Of a DNA stretch of 42,355 bases, positions 33,401-41,847 are shown piece by piece; the stretch's first letter is position 1, and each line of letters starts with the position of its first letter. This stretch comes from JAVXCQ01 sp036659415. GTDB lineage: Bacteria; Bacillota; Negativicutes; Acidaminococcales; Acidaminococcaceae. The stretch covers positions 1 to 42,355 of the forward strand of contig JAVXCQ010000019.1 in assembly GCA_036659415.1 (NCBI GenBank). The letters run 5' to 3'. The notes under the pieces were generated by a model. It saw nothing but the letters and a program-made list of their open reading frames with translations, ran no database searches and was not told the DNA's origin. The position numbers and the translations under genes are program-made.

Positions 33401-35066
33401 AAAATTAGCAGTTGCCACCGGTACTGGCGGTACGGTGAACGCTATTAATACTGACCTTGACGGGGCAATAGAGTATGACGCTACTGGTGTTACTGGTACT
33501 GATAATAATGCTGTCAATATCACCTTGGACAAAGACTCTACATTAACTGGTGCAGTGAATGTTACTGGAGATCCTACAAAAGCAACCAATGCTAAAATTA
33601 ATGTTACCGCTACTGGTGCCGGTCTTGGCGCAGGCAATAAAGCTGACGTCAACTCCTCGGTGTGGGAAGTCACCGGTGATTCTGATTTGCGCGGTAACCT
33701 AAATAATACCGGTGTGGTGACTTTTAAACCGCAAACTCCTAATACCTATAGCACCATTACCGCAGAGGCTTTGACTGGTGCTGGTGGTTTGTACGAAATG
33801 AATACTACGATTAAAAACCAGACGGCTGGTAGACAAGCTGACCTGGTGGTTGCTACCGGTGCGAAAGAACTTACTACCGGTACCGGAGCCATTGTCATTA
33901 AAAATGACGATAGTAAAGTCGCCTGGTATCAAAAACGCATGGAACAAGCTCTGGTGATTACACCTGTGGGCAGTACTGCTAAGTTCACCGTGGACAACTA
34001 CGGTGCTGGCAATAACAACTACGAATTAGGCGCTTGGAATTACAATCTCAAAGAGGGTATTATTACAAAAGAAGAGCAAACTAAATTTGGTTATGGCGAA
34101 GCTACCATTGGTCAAACTGGTTGGCACCTAGCTAATGCTGGTCTGAGCGCCAAAGGCGAAGCTGCTTTGGGTTCTGTCCTGAGCCCAGACATTTGGTATC
34201 TAGAAGCCGGAGCTTTGGCTAACCAAATGGGTAAATTTAATGCCAAACGTCAAGGCACAGAAATGTGGGCACAAGCCGTACACAACAAGCTTAAAGTTAA
34301 CGACACGATTAACCATATCGGCGTTGCTGGCAACCAAGTGGAACAAAGCTTTAACGGCGTGACCGTAGGTATTGACCGCTTAATGAGCACCGGTAAAGAC
34401 GGTCAGTTCTGGGGCGGCCTCATGTTCGGTTATGGTACCGGCGGTATTGACCACAGCTTTGGCAATACAGATAATAACTCTGCTCATGTGGGTTTGTATG
34501 GCGTGTACAAAACTAATAGCGACTGGTATGTTTCCGGTTTAGCTAAATTTAACCGTTATAAGACCGAAGTCGATGTTACCGGCAGAGATGGTATCTTTGG
34601 TTCCGACGAATTCAACCAAAACGGCTGGGGCGTAGCTATTATGGCGGGCAAGAAGTTTGTCCGGAGCAATGGCTACTTCATCGAACCACAAATTGAACTG
34701 GACTACCACAAGATTAATAGTGTAGACTACAACCTTAGCGGTATGGACGTCAATGTTGACGGAACGACCTCGAAACGGGCACGTCTAGGTTTTGCTCTAG
34801 GTCGTGACCATAGCTATCAAGATGGTGCTCAATTAAGCACTTTCTTCAAAGCGTCCCTTGTTCATGAGTTTGATGGCAAAACCGATGTTAGACTCTATGG
34901 CGAACCTTTTGAAACTGATTTCAGCGGCACCTGGGGACAATTTAAACTAGGCGTCGACTTCAAAAACGCTAAAAACTTTGGTTACAACGCAGCCTTGACC
35001 TACGAAAAAGGCGGCAGAAGAACCTCTCCTGTTGGCTTTGAATTGGGCGCTAACTGGACTTTCTAA
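30408..35066 (+). CDS. Type Va autotransporter with repetitive beta-helix passenger
   Basis: A 1552-residue cell-surface or secreted protein. Residues 1-30 are a Sec signal (KLSRAVVLGLLLTTGVYGSAEA, cut after AEA). The passenger, to about residue 1270, is very rich in Gly, Thr, Asn, Val and Ala, with almost no Cys. Residues 164-434 hold about 12 tandem 22-23-residue repeats (GNVTVxGxxxVTGTxGTGVTGT type), the period of one beta-helix rung. The last 270-280 residues form the autotransporter beta-barrel (from about MWAQAVHNKLK), ending GFELGANWTF with the C-terminal Phe. The frame is open six bases upstream (TTG), but ATG 30408 has AGGGAGG nine bases before it. The function of the passenger (adhesion, surface layer or other) is unknown; it shows no protease or lipase motif. 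It is monocistronic. Confidence 0.9.
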   Translation: MSTMDKSKLSRAVVLGLLLTTGVYGSAEAVAYKNVVINGANAMYQEYNTGTSTWDTKSVATATILQSGNAIVYDATAGGTGGTTALTITSAGAATLDLSMVTITGAVANNNANLNLTVGTTTGAITTSGGTVTVKGETGLITGANDTKIVMDGSGNAGGVNTVGTVTVNGTTATIGGTGVDNASGTVTISNNGKVTSTDNGIDNVTGKNDVNVSNNSTVTGAGTGINNVSGNVNVSGGSTVTGGGTGVTGTTGNVTVAGTGTTVKGGTDGIATTGGSVNINAGADVIGTNGTGVTGTTGSVTVSGTGSTVSGGIGISGTGADVSVTGGAAVTGTAGAGVNGTTGNVTVNSGAHVTGTNNTGVATTTGNVTVDGTGTIVTGNTGITGTGGNVNVTGGAAVTGINGVGITGTTGNVTVTGSTITGTQGGIYATGGNLDTDKAIIDAGATGDGVNGVNGTITMSGGSVTATGGSGIVSGNAQTGAVNIENTTVNAGIDGINLRDNIANAGAVTLTNVGVTAVGTGIDVSHRNQATINGIDVTAKGTVIIDGIGIKASDTKLDLITTATDHKITAGTTGLDLFGKTVATLTGDTALDITVGTDFTTGISTGIKAAGGAKLDTTNAVNIILTNDNMNRGVLAEGAGSAIKLTNGQNIIKTEGTVANVTGLNASNKGTIEITGGSIDLTGTNGAIGAYAISGGTVTLNDLGNNFIVNTTTGTATGASADGGTVNLNNTSVTVAATGAGGTAHGLMSSGANSNINFTGNATTGNAITVTSSETNSYGIIADNGGKVTLDGNVTGLTVTSTSGENGNAIGINVGNATVQTTATTGTLGGITVKGAHVATGIVALENGGAATLAMNGAITTAVTSTAGAGGNADATALGAASGGKITLTGVTGLTAKTAGDDAGDTATGLSAIGAGSEINLTINGPLDVTATQANASAVGVSAADAATVNLVGGTGENVSKLSVTAATAANATGLELANKGVINLTNIMADMSATGTKLAVATGTGGTVNAINTDLDGAIEYDATGVTGTDNNAVNITLDKDSTLTGAVNVTGDPTKATNAKINVTATGAGLGAGNKADVNSSVWEVTGDSDLRGNLNNTGVVTFKPQTPNTYSTITAEALTGAGGLYEMNTTIKNQTAGRQADLVVATGAKELTTGTGAIVIKNDDSKVAWYQKRMEQALVITPVGSTAKFTVDNYGAGNNNYELGAWNYNLKEGIITKEEQTKFGYGEATIGQTGWHLANAGLSAKGEAALGSVLSPDIWYLEAGALANQMGKFNAKRQGTEMWAQAVHNKLKVNDTINHIGVAGNQVEQSFNGVTVGIDRLMSTGKDGQFWGGLMFGYGTGGIDHSFGNTDNNSAHVGLYGVYKTNSDWYVSGLAKFNRYKTEVDVTGRDGIFGSDEFNQNGWGVAIMAGKKFVRSNGYFIEPQIELDYHKINSVDYNLSGMDVNVDGTTSKRARLGFALGRDHSYQDGAQLSTFFKASLVHEFDGKTDVRLYGEPFETDFSGTWGQFKLGVDFKNAKNFGYNAALTYEKGGRRTSPVGFELGANWTF
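30898..31710 (+). repeat. Tandem 66-69-bp coding repeats in the autotransporter
   Basis: About 12 degenerate units of 66-69 bp follow each other in frame. Typical units read GNVNVTGGAAVTGINGVGIT. Runs such as GGTACTGGTGTCACTGGTAC recur, so slippage or recombination could change copy number in whole rungs. Confidence 0.8.
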
Positions 35067-35097
35067 ACTTAATTTTCTAGTAGGACATGAAACAACT

Positions 35098-35133
35098 AAG
35101 AGCCGGCAACTAACGTTGCCGGCTCTTGGTCTT
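35098..35133 (+). terminator. Terminator of the autotransporter gene
   Basis: Perfect 13-base arms AAGAGCCGGCAAC (35098-35110) and complement (35115-35127), loop TAAC, followed by GGTCTTTT, a slightly broken T-run. The following stretch up to the next promoter (35134-35344) holds no ORF or element I recognise. Confidence 0.85.
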
Positions 35134-35344
35134 TTAGATGTTTGTGATAAAAAACTAGGAAAAAATAAGCAAGGACTATAACCGTGTGTATACATGATGA
35201 GCTACGGTCAAAGTAGCAGGAAAAAAATCAAGCTTAGCCGAATATACCAAGTAGATTTGGTGTGCGACAAAATTTATTAATTTGTACCATTAGCACCTTG
35301 GGGCGAAGGTAAAGTCGGTGCTTTGGCTGGGCAAATTTAAGTGA

Positions 35345-35373
35345 TTGAGTTGTGGGCAAGATTTGGGTATAAT
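35345..35373 (+). promoter_or_regulatory. Promoter of the FAD dehydrogenase gene
   Basis: TTGAGT (35345-35350) and a perfect TATAAT (35368-35373) are 17 bp apart, about 32 bp before the ATG. Confidence 0.75.
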
Positions 35374-35404
35374 ATAGTGTATGCTTTTATTAAGGGGGAT
35401 TGAG

Positions 35405-36802
35405 ATGCAAGATAATTTTGACGTTGCTATTATTGGTGGTGGACCCGCTGCTATTTTTGCGGCTTATGAATTCACCTTGAAATATCCGGAATTAAAAGTG
35501 ATTATTCTGGAAGAGGGTCACCCTATTGAACAGCGGAGTTGTCCACTGGCACAAAAAAAGGTGAATCATTGCTTGCGTTGCGTTCCATGCAATATTATGC
35601 GTGGTTTCGGCGGAGCGGGAGCGTTCTCTGATGGTAAATATAATTTCACCACTGAGTTTGGCGGGTGGTTAAGCGAATACATTCCCGAGGAGGAGGTGAT
35701 TAAGCTAATCGATTATGTCGATGAGCTTAATTGTCGTCACGGAGCACCGGGGGAATATTTTAGTACCAAAAATTGCCATATTGGTAAGGTGGCACTGGGG
35801 CATGACCTGCATCTTTTGAATGCCAAGGTGCGTCATTTGGGTACGGAAAACAATCTGATTATTATGGAAAATATCTATAAATATTTAACTCAGGCGGTGG
35901 AAATTCGCTGTGATACGCACGTGGAAGAAATCAAACAGGTGGCAGACGGATTTGACCTAGTGCTTAGTGGGGACGCTCACGCTGTGCATTGTACTTATGC
36001 CATTGCGGCGCCGGGACGTGCCGGTGCGGAATGGTTTACGGAGCAATGCAAAAAAATGGGCATGAGCTTTATTAATAATCAAGTCGATGTAGGTGTGCGG
36101 GTGGAAGTGCCGGCGGCAGTTTTTCAGCATATTACCGATGAGGTGTACGAGGCGAAGCTGGTCTATCGCACGAAACAATATGGGGACTTGGTGAGAACCT
36201 TTTGTATGAATCCCAATGGCTATGTGGTGGCAGAAAATACAGACGGTATTGTGACGGTCAATGGTCATAGCTTCCGTGATCCTGCACTTCATAGTAAAAA
36301 TACCAATTTTGCGTTGTTAGTGAGTAATATTTTTACTGAGCCTTTTCAAGAGCCACACCAATATGGAAAACGCATTGCTTCGTTCTCTAATATGTTAGGT
36401 GGTGGTGTCTTGGTACAAAGGTTTGGGGATTTAATTAAGGGCAGGAGAACTGATGAAAAACGTTTGCTCCGGAGCTTTACCAAGCCTACGCTGGAAGCGA
36501 CACCGGGAGATTTGAGCTTAGTTTTGCCGAAACGGCATTTGGATAATATTATTGAAATGATTTACGCTCTCGATAAAGTGGCACCGGGTATGACGAACGA
36601 TGATACTTTGCTCTATGGGGTGGAAGTGAAGTTTTATAGCTCACGTTTGGAGCTAGACGATAAACTGGAAACTAAAATCCCGCATTTGTTTGCTATCGGT
36701 GACGGTGCAGGGATTACGAGGGGGTTATCCCAGGCTAGTGCCAGCGGTGTGCACGTGGCTAGGCAGATCGGTGAAAGAGCACGGGTTGCCGCTCAAAGCT
36801 AA
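35405..36802 (+). CDS. FAD-dependent dehydrogenase of unknown substrate
   Basis: A 465-residue flavoprotein. The N-terminal Rossmann motif is DVAIIGGGPAAIFAAYEF with ILEEGHPIEQRSCP shortly after; a second flavin region is near the C-terminus (HLFAIGDGAGITRGLSQASASG). Between them lie CLRCVPCNIMRGFGGAGAFSDGKYN, a Cys-rich and Gly-rich segment typical of the COG2509-type group of uncharacterised FAD-dependent dehydrogenases. The substrate is unknown. The open frame starts 24 bases earlier, but ATG 35405 has AAGGGGG before it and fits the family start. The gene has its own promoter and is followed by a weak hairpin and then by the ABC transporter genes. Confidence 0.85.
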   Translation: MQDNFDVAIIGGGPAAIFAAYEFTLKYPELKVIILEEGHPIEQRSCPLAQKKVNHCLRCVPCNIMRGFGGAGAFSDGKYNFTTEFGGWLSEYIPEEEVIKLIDYVDELNCRHGAPGEYFSTKNCHIGKVALGHDLHLLNAKVRHLGTENNLIIMENIYKYLTQAVEIRCDTHVEEIKQVADGFDLVLSGDAHAVHCTYAIAAPGRAGAEWFTEQCKKMGMSFINNQVDVGVRVEVPAAVFQHITDEVYEAKLVYRTKQYGDLVRTFCMNPNGYVVAENTDGIVTVNGHSFRDPALHSKNTNFALLVSNIFTEPFQEPHQYGKRIASFSNMLGGGVLVQRFGDLIKGRRTDEKRLLRSFTKPTLEATPGDLSLVLPKRHLDNIIEMIYALDKVAPGMTNDDTLLYGVEVKFYSSRLELDDKLETKIPHLFAIGDGAGITRGLSQASASGVHVARQIGERARVAAQS

Positions 36803-36808
36803 AGTTAG

Positions 36809-36828
36809 CTGACCGGATTGGTCAGTGT
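36809..36828 (+). terminator. Weak terminator after the FAD dehydrogenase gene
   Basis: CTGACC (36809-36814) and GGTCAG (36820-36825) form a 6-bp stem with loop GGATT and then TGTTT. Short, so read-through is likely. Confidence 0.4.
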
Positions 36829-36831
36829 TTG

Positions 36832-36873
36832 CCGGTGGTAGTACTACCACCGGGCTAAGGGAATCGGTGGTAC
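36832..36873 (+). promoter_or_regulatory. Palindrome and half-site upstream of the nucleoside ABC operon
   Basis: A perfect 22-bp palindrome (36832-36853) is built from CGGTGGTA and its complement TACCACCG around GTAC. The half-site CGGTGGTA recurs at 36865-36872. The array lies 55-95 bp before the ABC ATPase start. It may be an operator for a dimeric regulator or an RNA hairpin; no known riboswitch class is evident. Confidence 0.45.
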
Positions 36874-36926
36874 GTCTGCCGGTTCTATTTCGCTTTATTT
36901 TAGAAAATTTGTTGTGGAGGCAGAGG

Positions 36927-38453
36927 ATGACTACACCATTAATTAGTATGCGCAATATTGTTAAACGCTTTCCCGGTGTTATCGCCAACAATCAAGTTAA
37001 TCTGGACTTGTATGCGGGACAAATTCATGCCCTGCTAGGAGAAAACGGTTCCGGTAAAAGTACGCTGATGAGCATTTTGACCGGCTTGTATCGCCCTAAT
37101 GAGGGTGTAATTGAGGTGCAGGGTGAGGAAAAAAAGCTAAATTCACCTCGGGACGCTATCAGCAGTGGTATCGGTATGGTGCATCAACATTTTAAGCTGA
37201 TTGAAACTTTTACTGTGGCAGAAAACATTGCTCTTAGTAAAACTCAAGGTTCGTTTTTATTGTCCTTGGAAGAGATTGCCGAAGAAATTGTACAGCTGGG
37301 TGAAAAGTATGGCCTGGTGGTAGACCCTCTGGCCTATGTGTGGCAACTGTCCGTAGGTGAAAAGCAGAGAGTAGAAATCTTGCGGATGCTCTACCACGAG
37401 TCCAAGGTGTTAATTTTGGACGAGCCAACAGCGGTTTTGACGCCACAGGAAACCAGGGAGCTTTTTGTTAATTTGCGCAAAATGGCTGATGATGGTTGTG
37501 CAGTGGTCTTTATTTCACATAAATTAAATGAGGTGCAGGAACTGGCTGACCATGTGACGGTATTGCGGGGCGGCGTGGTGACCGGTTCCATTACACGGGC
37601 AGAAATGACCAGACAAAAACTGGTAGAGCTGATGATTGGCCGTGACGTGATTAATGTGTACGAAAAAGATACCAGTAACTGCGGCGAGATCGTGCTGGCG
37701 GTAGAACGAGTTTCGGCGCTTAATGATATGCACACACTGGGTTTGGACAATCTTTCTTTTAATGTACGGGCGGGAGAAATCTACGGTATTGCCGGTGTAT
37801 CTGGTAATGGACAAAGAGAATTAGCGGAGGTACTGGCGGGGTTACGTCCGACAATTTCTGGAAGTATTAAGTTCCACGGGGAAGAAATCATTAATTGCAC
37901 GCCCAAAGAGATTATCGACCGGGGTATTAGCTATGTACCGGAGGATCGTTTAGGTATGGGCTTGGCGCCTAATCTGAGTTCTTGCGAGAATGTGATTTTG
38001 AAAGAATACGATCAGGCAAAATTTACCAAGGGGTGGCTGATTGACCACAAGGCGGCAGCGGCGGCGACGAAAAAAATCGTGCGGGACTTTGACGTGAAAT
38101 TAGGGTCAATTTTCCAGCCGGTGAAAATGATGAGTGGCGGTAATCTGCAAAAGCTGCTGCTGGGACGAGAAATAGCGGGGCAACCACAGCTGATTATAGT
38201 TTTGTACCCGGTGCGGGGCTTGGATATTGGCGCCATTGAAGCGGTGCACAAGTTATTGTTGCAACTGAAAGCGGAGAAGACGGCGATTATTTTGGTGTCG
38301 GAAGAGCTGGAAGAAATTGCGAAGCTAGCAGATAGGGTTGGGGTTATTTTTAGTGGTAAAATCCTAGGTGAATGTGCGGTTAGTGAGATGAATACGGAAA
38401 AAATTGGCGCCTTAATGGGCGGCATCGTGGAAAAGGAGCGTGCCGAATGCTAA
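36927..38453 (+). CDS. Nucleoside-type ABC transporter ATP-binding protein (tandem NBD)
   Basis: A 508-residue duplicated ATPase of the BMP-lipoprotein-dependent family (YufO/NupO-like), energising nucleoside or related uptake. First NBD: GENGSGKST, signature LSVGEKQRVEILRML, Walker B VLILDEPTAVLTP. Second NBD: degenerate Walker A (GVSGNGQRE, normal for this family), signature MSGGNLQKLLLGREI, and IIVLYPVRGLDIGAIE, where YP replaces the usual QPT-type Walker B form. The frame is open from 36825, but ATG 36927 has GGAGG upstream and matches family starts. It overlaps the first permease gene by 7 bp. No substrate-binding lipoprotein lies in the window after it, so the binding protein must be encoded elsewhere. 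Confidence 0.9.
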   Translation: MTTPLISMRNIVKRFPGVIANNQVNLDLYAGQIHALLGENGSGKSTLMSILTGLYRPNEGVIEVQGEEKKLNSPRDAISSGIGMVHQHFKLIETFTVAENIALSKTQGSFLLSLEEIAEEIVQLGEKYGLVVDPLAYVWQLSVGEKQRVEILRMLYHESKVLILDEPTAVLTPQETRELFVNLRKMADDGCAVVFISHKLNEVQELADHVTVLRGGVVTGSITRAEMTRQKLVELMIGRDVINVYEKDTSNCGEIVLAVERVSALNDMHTLGLDNLSFNVRAGEIYGIAGVSGNGQRELAEVLAGLRPTISGSIKFHGEEIINCTPKEIIDRGISYVPEDRLGMGLAPNLSSCENVILKEYDQAKFTKGWLIDHKAAAAATKKIVRDFDVKLGSIFQPVKMMSGGNLQKLLLGREIAGQPQLIIVLYPVRGLDIGAIEAVHKLLLQLKAEKTAIILVSEELEEIAKLADRVGVIFSGKILGECAVSEMNTEKIGALMGGIVEKERAEC

Positions 38454-39523
38454 AAATCAAAGTAGAAAAAAGTTTGGCACCGAGTAGTATTTCCCGAATT
38501 GTGGTTCCCATTGTGGCGGCTTTTTGCGCCTTGCTGTTTTGTGCAGTATTTTTTGCTTTAACTAATCGAAATCCCCTTGACGTTTATACAGCTATGTTTA
38601 TGGGGGCACTGGGTTCGGAATATGGTATTTCTGAAACGATTGTCAAAACTATACCTCTGGCTTTGTGTGCACTGGGGATTGCCGTGGCCTTTAGAATGCA
38701 ACTGTGGAATATCGGTGCCGAGGGGCAGTTTTATATGGGTGCTTGTGCGGCAACGTGGGTGCCCTTGACGTTTCCCCAGTGGCCTTTTGCCCTGATGCTG
38801 CCGGCTATGATTGCCATGTCGGTGCTGGGGGGCGGCTTGTGGGGCTTGATTGCCGGCTGGTTTAAAACCAAATGGCTGGTTAATGAAATTATTACGACGT
38901 TGATGATGAACTATATTGCGATTTTGTGGGTTAATTATTTGGTTTATGGGGCGTGGAAAGACCCGCAAGGACTTAATTTCCCGTTAACGGCGGCTTTTCC
39001 AGCGGCGGCGATGCTCCCAACTTTTGGGGCACTACGGGTGCATTATGGTATTTTCTTTGTACTAATTTTGGTCGGGGTATTTCTGGTGGTGTTTAAGGAT
39101 TCCCGGTGGGGTTATGAAACGCTGGTTATCGGTTCTAATCCTACGGCAGCTCGCTATGCTGGTATTAATATCAGACGCAACGTACTACTGGCGATGTTCA
39201 TCTCCGGTGCAGTGAGTGGTTTTGCTGGCATGGTAGAGGTGAGCGGGATTGTGGGCAAATTACAGCCAGGGATTAGTCCGGGCTATGGTTATACGGCGAT
39301 TATCGTAGCGTGGTTAGCCAGGCTGCACCCGGTAGCCATTGTTATTGTGGCTTTCTTGTTTGCTATTATCAGCGTAGGCGGCTTTATGGTGCAAACGCTG
39401 GGTATTCCCTCAGCGGCGGCTACCATGCTGCAAGGAGCCATTTTGTTCTTCGTAGTAGGTGCGGATATTTTAACGCAGTACGAAATTAAGCTGGTGGGTA
39501 AAGGAGGCGGGGCAGATGAATGA
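38447..39523 (+). CDS. Nucleoside-type ABC transporter permease 1
   Basis: A 358-residue membrane permease (YufP/NupP type, BPD_transp_2). It has about ten hydrophobic segments, and the family motifs ALGIAVAFRMQLWNIGAEGQFYMGA near residue 80 and GSNPTAARYAGINI near residue 225 are clear. It begins within the end of the ATPase gene and its stop overlaps the start of the second permease (39516), so the three are translated together. It probably forms a heterodimeric channel with the next protein for nucleosides or similar small molecules. Confidence 0.9.
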   Translation: MLKIKVEKSLAPSSISRIVVPIVAAFCALLFCAVFFALTNRNPLDVYTAMFMGALGSEYGISETIVKTIPLALCALGIAVAFRMQLWNIGAEGQFYMGACAATWVPLTFPQWPFALMLPAMIAMSVLGGGLWGLIAGWFKTKWLVNEIITTLMMNYIAILWVNYLVYGAWKDPQGLNFPLTAAFPAAAMLPTFGALRVHYGIFFVLILVGVFLVVFKDSRWGYETLVIGSNPTAARYAGINIRRNVLLAMFISGAVSGFAGMVEVSGIVGKLQPGISPGYGYTAIIVAWLARLHPVAIVIVAFLFAIISVGGFMVQTLGIPSAAATMLQGAILFFVVGADILTQYEIKLVGKGGGADE

Positions 39524-40445
39524 GGCGATTATTGTTTCGATTTTAGCGGCCTCTATTACCGCAGGCACCCCTATTTTATTTGCTGCTTTGGGGGAACTCA
39601 TTACCGAAAGAGCGGGGGTTACTAATCTAGGCGTTGATGGTATGATGCTAGTAGGTGCAGCCACTGGATTTATGGCGGCGATTAATTTGGGTAATCCCTG
39701 GTATGGTGTGGGCATGGCTTTGGTAGCCGGCGGGCTTATGGCACTTATTCATGCTTATTTAACCATTAGTTTGCGGGCAAATCAGGTGGTAAGCGGTCTG
39801 GCCTTAGCGCTTTTTGGTAGTGGCCTTAGTGATTATTTGGGTAAAGCGTATGTAGGTATGCGGGCGTCGGCTACTTTTGAAAAGCTGGCGGTACCGGGTT
39901 TAAGTGAAATCCCGATTGTGGGGCCGGTGCTATTTAAGCAGGACGCTTTGGTCTATATCAGCTATGTGTTGGTAGCAGTGCTGGCGTTTTTCCTCTATAA
40001 AACCCGCGGAGGCTTATTTTTGCGAGCTTTGGGTGAAAATCCGGCGGCTGTTGATGCTATGGGGGTTAATGTTTTTCGTTTGCGTTATTTGTATGTAGTA
40101 TTTGGTGGTGCTCTGGCAGGCTTGGGAGGAGCCTATTTATCCTTAGCGTATGCACCGTGTTGGTTAGAAAATATGACAGCAGGACGTGGCTGGATTGCGG
40201 TGGCGCTGGTTATTTTTGCGTTGTGGGATCCGTGGCGGGCGCTGGCGGGCTCCTATCTGTTTGGCGGCGTTGATGCTTTGGGCTTCCATTTGCAGGTTAT
40301 GGGCGTGTCCATTTCCATCTTTATTCTCAATATGCTACCTTATATTTTTACTATTTTAGTTTTAACCCTGGTGTTAATTCGCAAGGGCGGTCGTTTGGCG
40401 GCACCGGAAGCTTTGGGTGTACCCTATGACAGGGAAGAAAGATAA
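39516..40445 (+). CDS. Nucleoside-type ABC transporter permease 2
   Basis: A 309-residue membrane permease (YufQ/NupQ type), partner of the preceding protein. Typical opening ILAASITAGTPILFAALGELITERAGVTNLGVDGMMLVGA and later LRALGENPAAVDAMGVNVFRLRY. About eight hydrophobic segments. It is the last core gene of the ABC operon, followed 24 bp later by a small membrane protein gene. An ATG with GGAGGCGGGG upstream sets the start. Confidence 0.9.
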   Translation: MNEAIIVSILAASITAGTPILFAALGELITERAGVTNLGVDGMMLVGAATGFMAAINLGNPWYGVGMALVAGGLMALIHAYLTISLRANQVVSGLALALFGSGLSDYLGKAYVGMRASATFEKLAVPGLSEIPIVGPVLFKQDALVYISYVLVAVLAFFLYKTRGGLFLRALGENPAAVDAMGVNVFRLRYLYVVFGGALAGLGGAYLSLAYAPCWLENMTAGRGWIAVALVIFALWDPWRALAGSYLFGGVDALGFHLQVMGVSISIFILNMLPYIFTILVLTLVLIRKGGRLAAPEALGVPYDREER

Positions 40446-40469
40446 AAAAGGTTTGGAAAGGGGCACAAT

Positions 40470-40829
40470 ATGGAGTTTTTCATTTTTTTGATTTTTATGT
40501 CGTTTGTTTCTTTCGCAATTGCCTTTGTGGCCTATGCGTTTGTCGTGTGGATGTTTGGCACCACTAGTACCGTTAGTCGCTATGCACAAATGTTTTTAAT
40601 TCCCTTATCCATCGTAGGCTATGATTTTGTCACGATTACGGCGCCTTTGGAATACCGCTACGTGGTAGGTGGGGCTCCGATGCTAATGATTGGGTTGATT
40701 TTGCTTTATTACCGCTTTGGGCGTGGGGGTACTTTTAATGACGCACCGGAGCCACTGGAAGTGCATAAACCTAGCGTTAAATCCTTGCGGCACGCAGAGA
40801 AAAAAAATAAACGCAAACAAGGTAAATAA
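40470..40829 (+). CDS. Small hypothetical membrane protein
   Basis: I recognise no family. The 119-residue product has three likely membrane helices (MEFFIFLIFMSFVSFAIAFVAYAFVVW, then MFLIPLSIVGYDFVTIT, then GGAPMLMIGLILLYYRF) and a basic soluble tail ending KKNKRKQGK, so the C-terminus should face the cytoplasm by the positive-inside rule. It follows the permease gene by 24 bp with AAAGGGG as ribosome site and may belong to that operon. A role as an accessory of the transporter is possible but unsupported. Confidence 0.65.
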   Translation: MEFFIFLIFMSFVSFAIAFVAYAFVVWMFGTTSTVSRYAQMFLIPLSIVGYDFVTITAPLEYRYVVGGAPMLMIGLILLYYRFGRGGTFNDAPEPLEVHKPSVKSLRHAEKKNKRKQGK

Positions 40830-40898
40830 GCAGGAATTTAGATATTTATCAAGAATTTATACAGTAGATACAAAGATGAGATTATTGGAGGTGCTGTT

Positions 40899-41336
40899 AT
40901 GTTTAAAAAGATACTCATTCCAATTGACGGCTCAGAAACAGGCTGGCGTGCTTTGGAACAGGCTACAGTTTTGGGTGAAAAATTCGACAGCGAATTGATA
41001 GTGGTTAATGTTATTCAACCCTACAATAATGCTGCTTTATTAGCGGTACCGCTAGACCATGCAACTATTAGTCAAGGCAATAGCGAACTGGAAAAAGTGG
41101 GCGACCGTGTACTGGAAATGGCTAAAGAAAAGTTAGCGAAATATGACAAGCCGGTGGAATTTGATTTGGAAGTAGGTCATCCGTCAGAAAGAATTCTTGC
41201 TTTGGCCAAAAAAGCCAGTTGTGATACGATTGTGATTGGTAGTCGAGGTTTAAGCGGTATTGCGGAGTTCTTCTTGGGCAGTGTTAGTTCCAAGGTTTCC
41301 CAATATGCCACAGTACCGGTTTTAATCGTTAAATAG
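40899..41336 (+). CDS. Universal stress protein, UspA family (first of three)
   Basis: A 145-residue soluble Usp. It opens KKILIPIDGSETGWRALEQA and ends with the complete nucleotide-binding motif GSRGLSGIAEFFLGSVSSKV (G-2x-G-9x-GS), then VPVLIVK. Such proteins bind ATP and form dimers; the role in stress survival is general. First of a three-gene tandem array, with GGAGG nine bases before the ATG. No clear promoter was found. Confidence 0.93.
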   Translation: MFKKILIPIDGSETGWRALEQATVLGEKFDSELIVVNVIQPYNNAALLAVPLDHATISQGNSELEKVGDRVLEMAKEKLAKYDKPVEFDLEVGHPSERILALAKKASCDTIVIGSRGLSGIAEFFLGSVSSKVSQYATVPVLIVK

Positions 41337-41402
41337 TTGACTGATTTTTGATGCTGAAGGGGTTGCTTTTGTTTGCGGGGTAGCGCAAAGGAGGCGAGCT
41401 TT

Positions 41403-41843
41403 ATGTTAACAAAAATTTTGGTTCCTATTGATGGTTCGGAAACTGCTTATCGTGCATTAGCTTATGCAATGGAGTTGGGTAAAGCTTATGGTAGTGAAAT
41501 TATAGTGGGTCATGTCAGTGTTCCGTATGATTTCACGAAGTTACCACCACGTAAACCGAAGAATGCGATTGAAGAAGCTGATATGGCCAAAGAGGCTAAA
41601 AATCCGACGCCAATCGAAATTGCGCAGGCACAGACGGCTCAAGCCGGCTATACCAAGGTGACTTTTCGTGAGGCAGTTGCTCTTGACCCGGCAGCGAGGA
41701 TTATAGGACAAGCTAAGTTGCTTGGCGTAGATTTGATTGTGATGGGTAATCGTGGCATGGGTGTTTTGGCCGGTTTCTTGATGGGTAGCGTGAGCACTAA
41801 GGTTGCCCAATCGGCGGAGTGTCCGGTGGTTATTGTTAAATAA
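41403..41843 (+). CDS. Universal stress protein, UspA family (second of three)
   Basis: A 146-residue Usp paralogue. It opens TKILVPIDGSETAYRALAYA and has an intact ATP motif GNRGMGVLAGFLMGSVSTKV. The middle loop (residues 45-70) is longer and charged (RKPKNAIEEADMAKEAKNP). The frame is open from 41373, but ATG 41403 has AAAGGAGG upstream. A hairpin follows at 41848-41884. Confidence 0.92.
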   Translation: MLTKILVPIDGSETAYRALAYAMELGKAYGSEIIVGHVSVPYDFTKLPPRKPKNAIEEADMAKEAKNPTPIEIAQAQTAQAGYTKVTFREAVALDPAARIIGQAKLLGVDLIVMGNRGMGVLAGFLMGSVSTKVAQSAECPVVIVK

Positions 41844-41847
41844 GTAC

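Noticed and set aside
36803..36926. Possible cobalamin or purine riboswitch before the nucleoside ABC operon
   Set aside because: The AAGGGAATCGGTG string resembles a piece of the cobalamin core, but the conserved remaining elements are missing; a palindromic operator explains it better.
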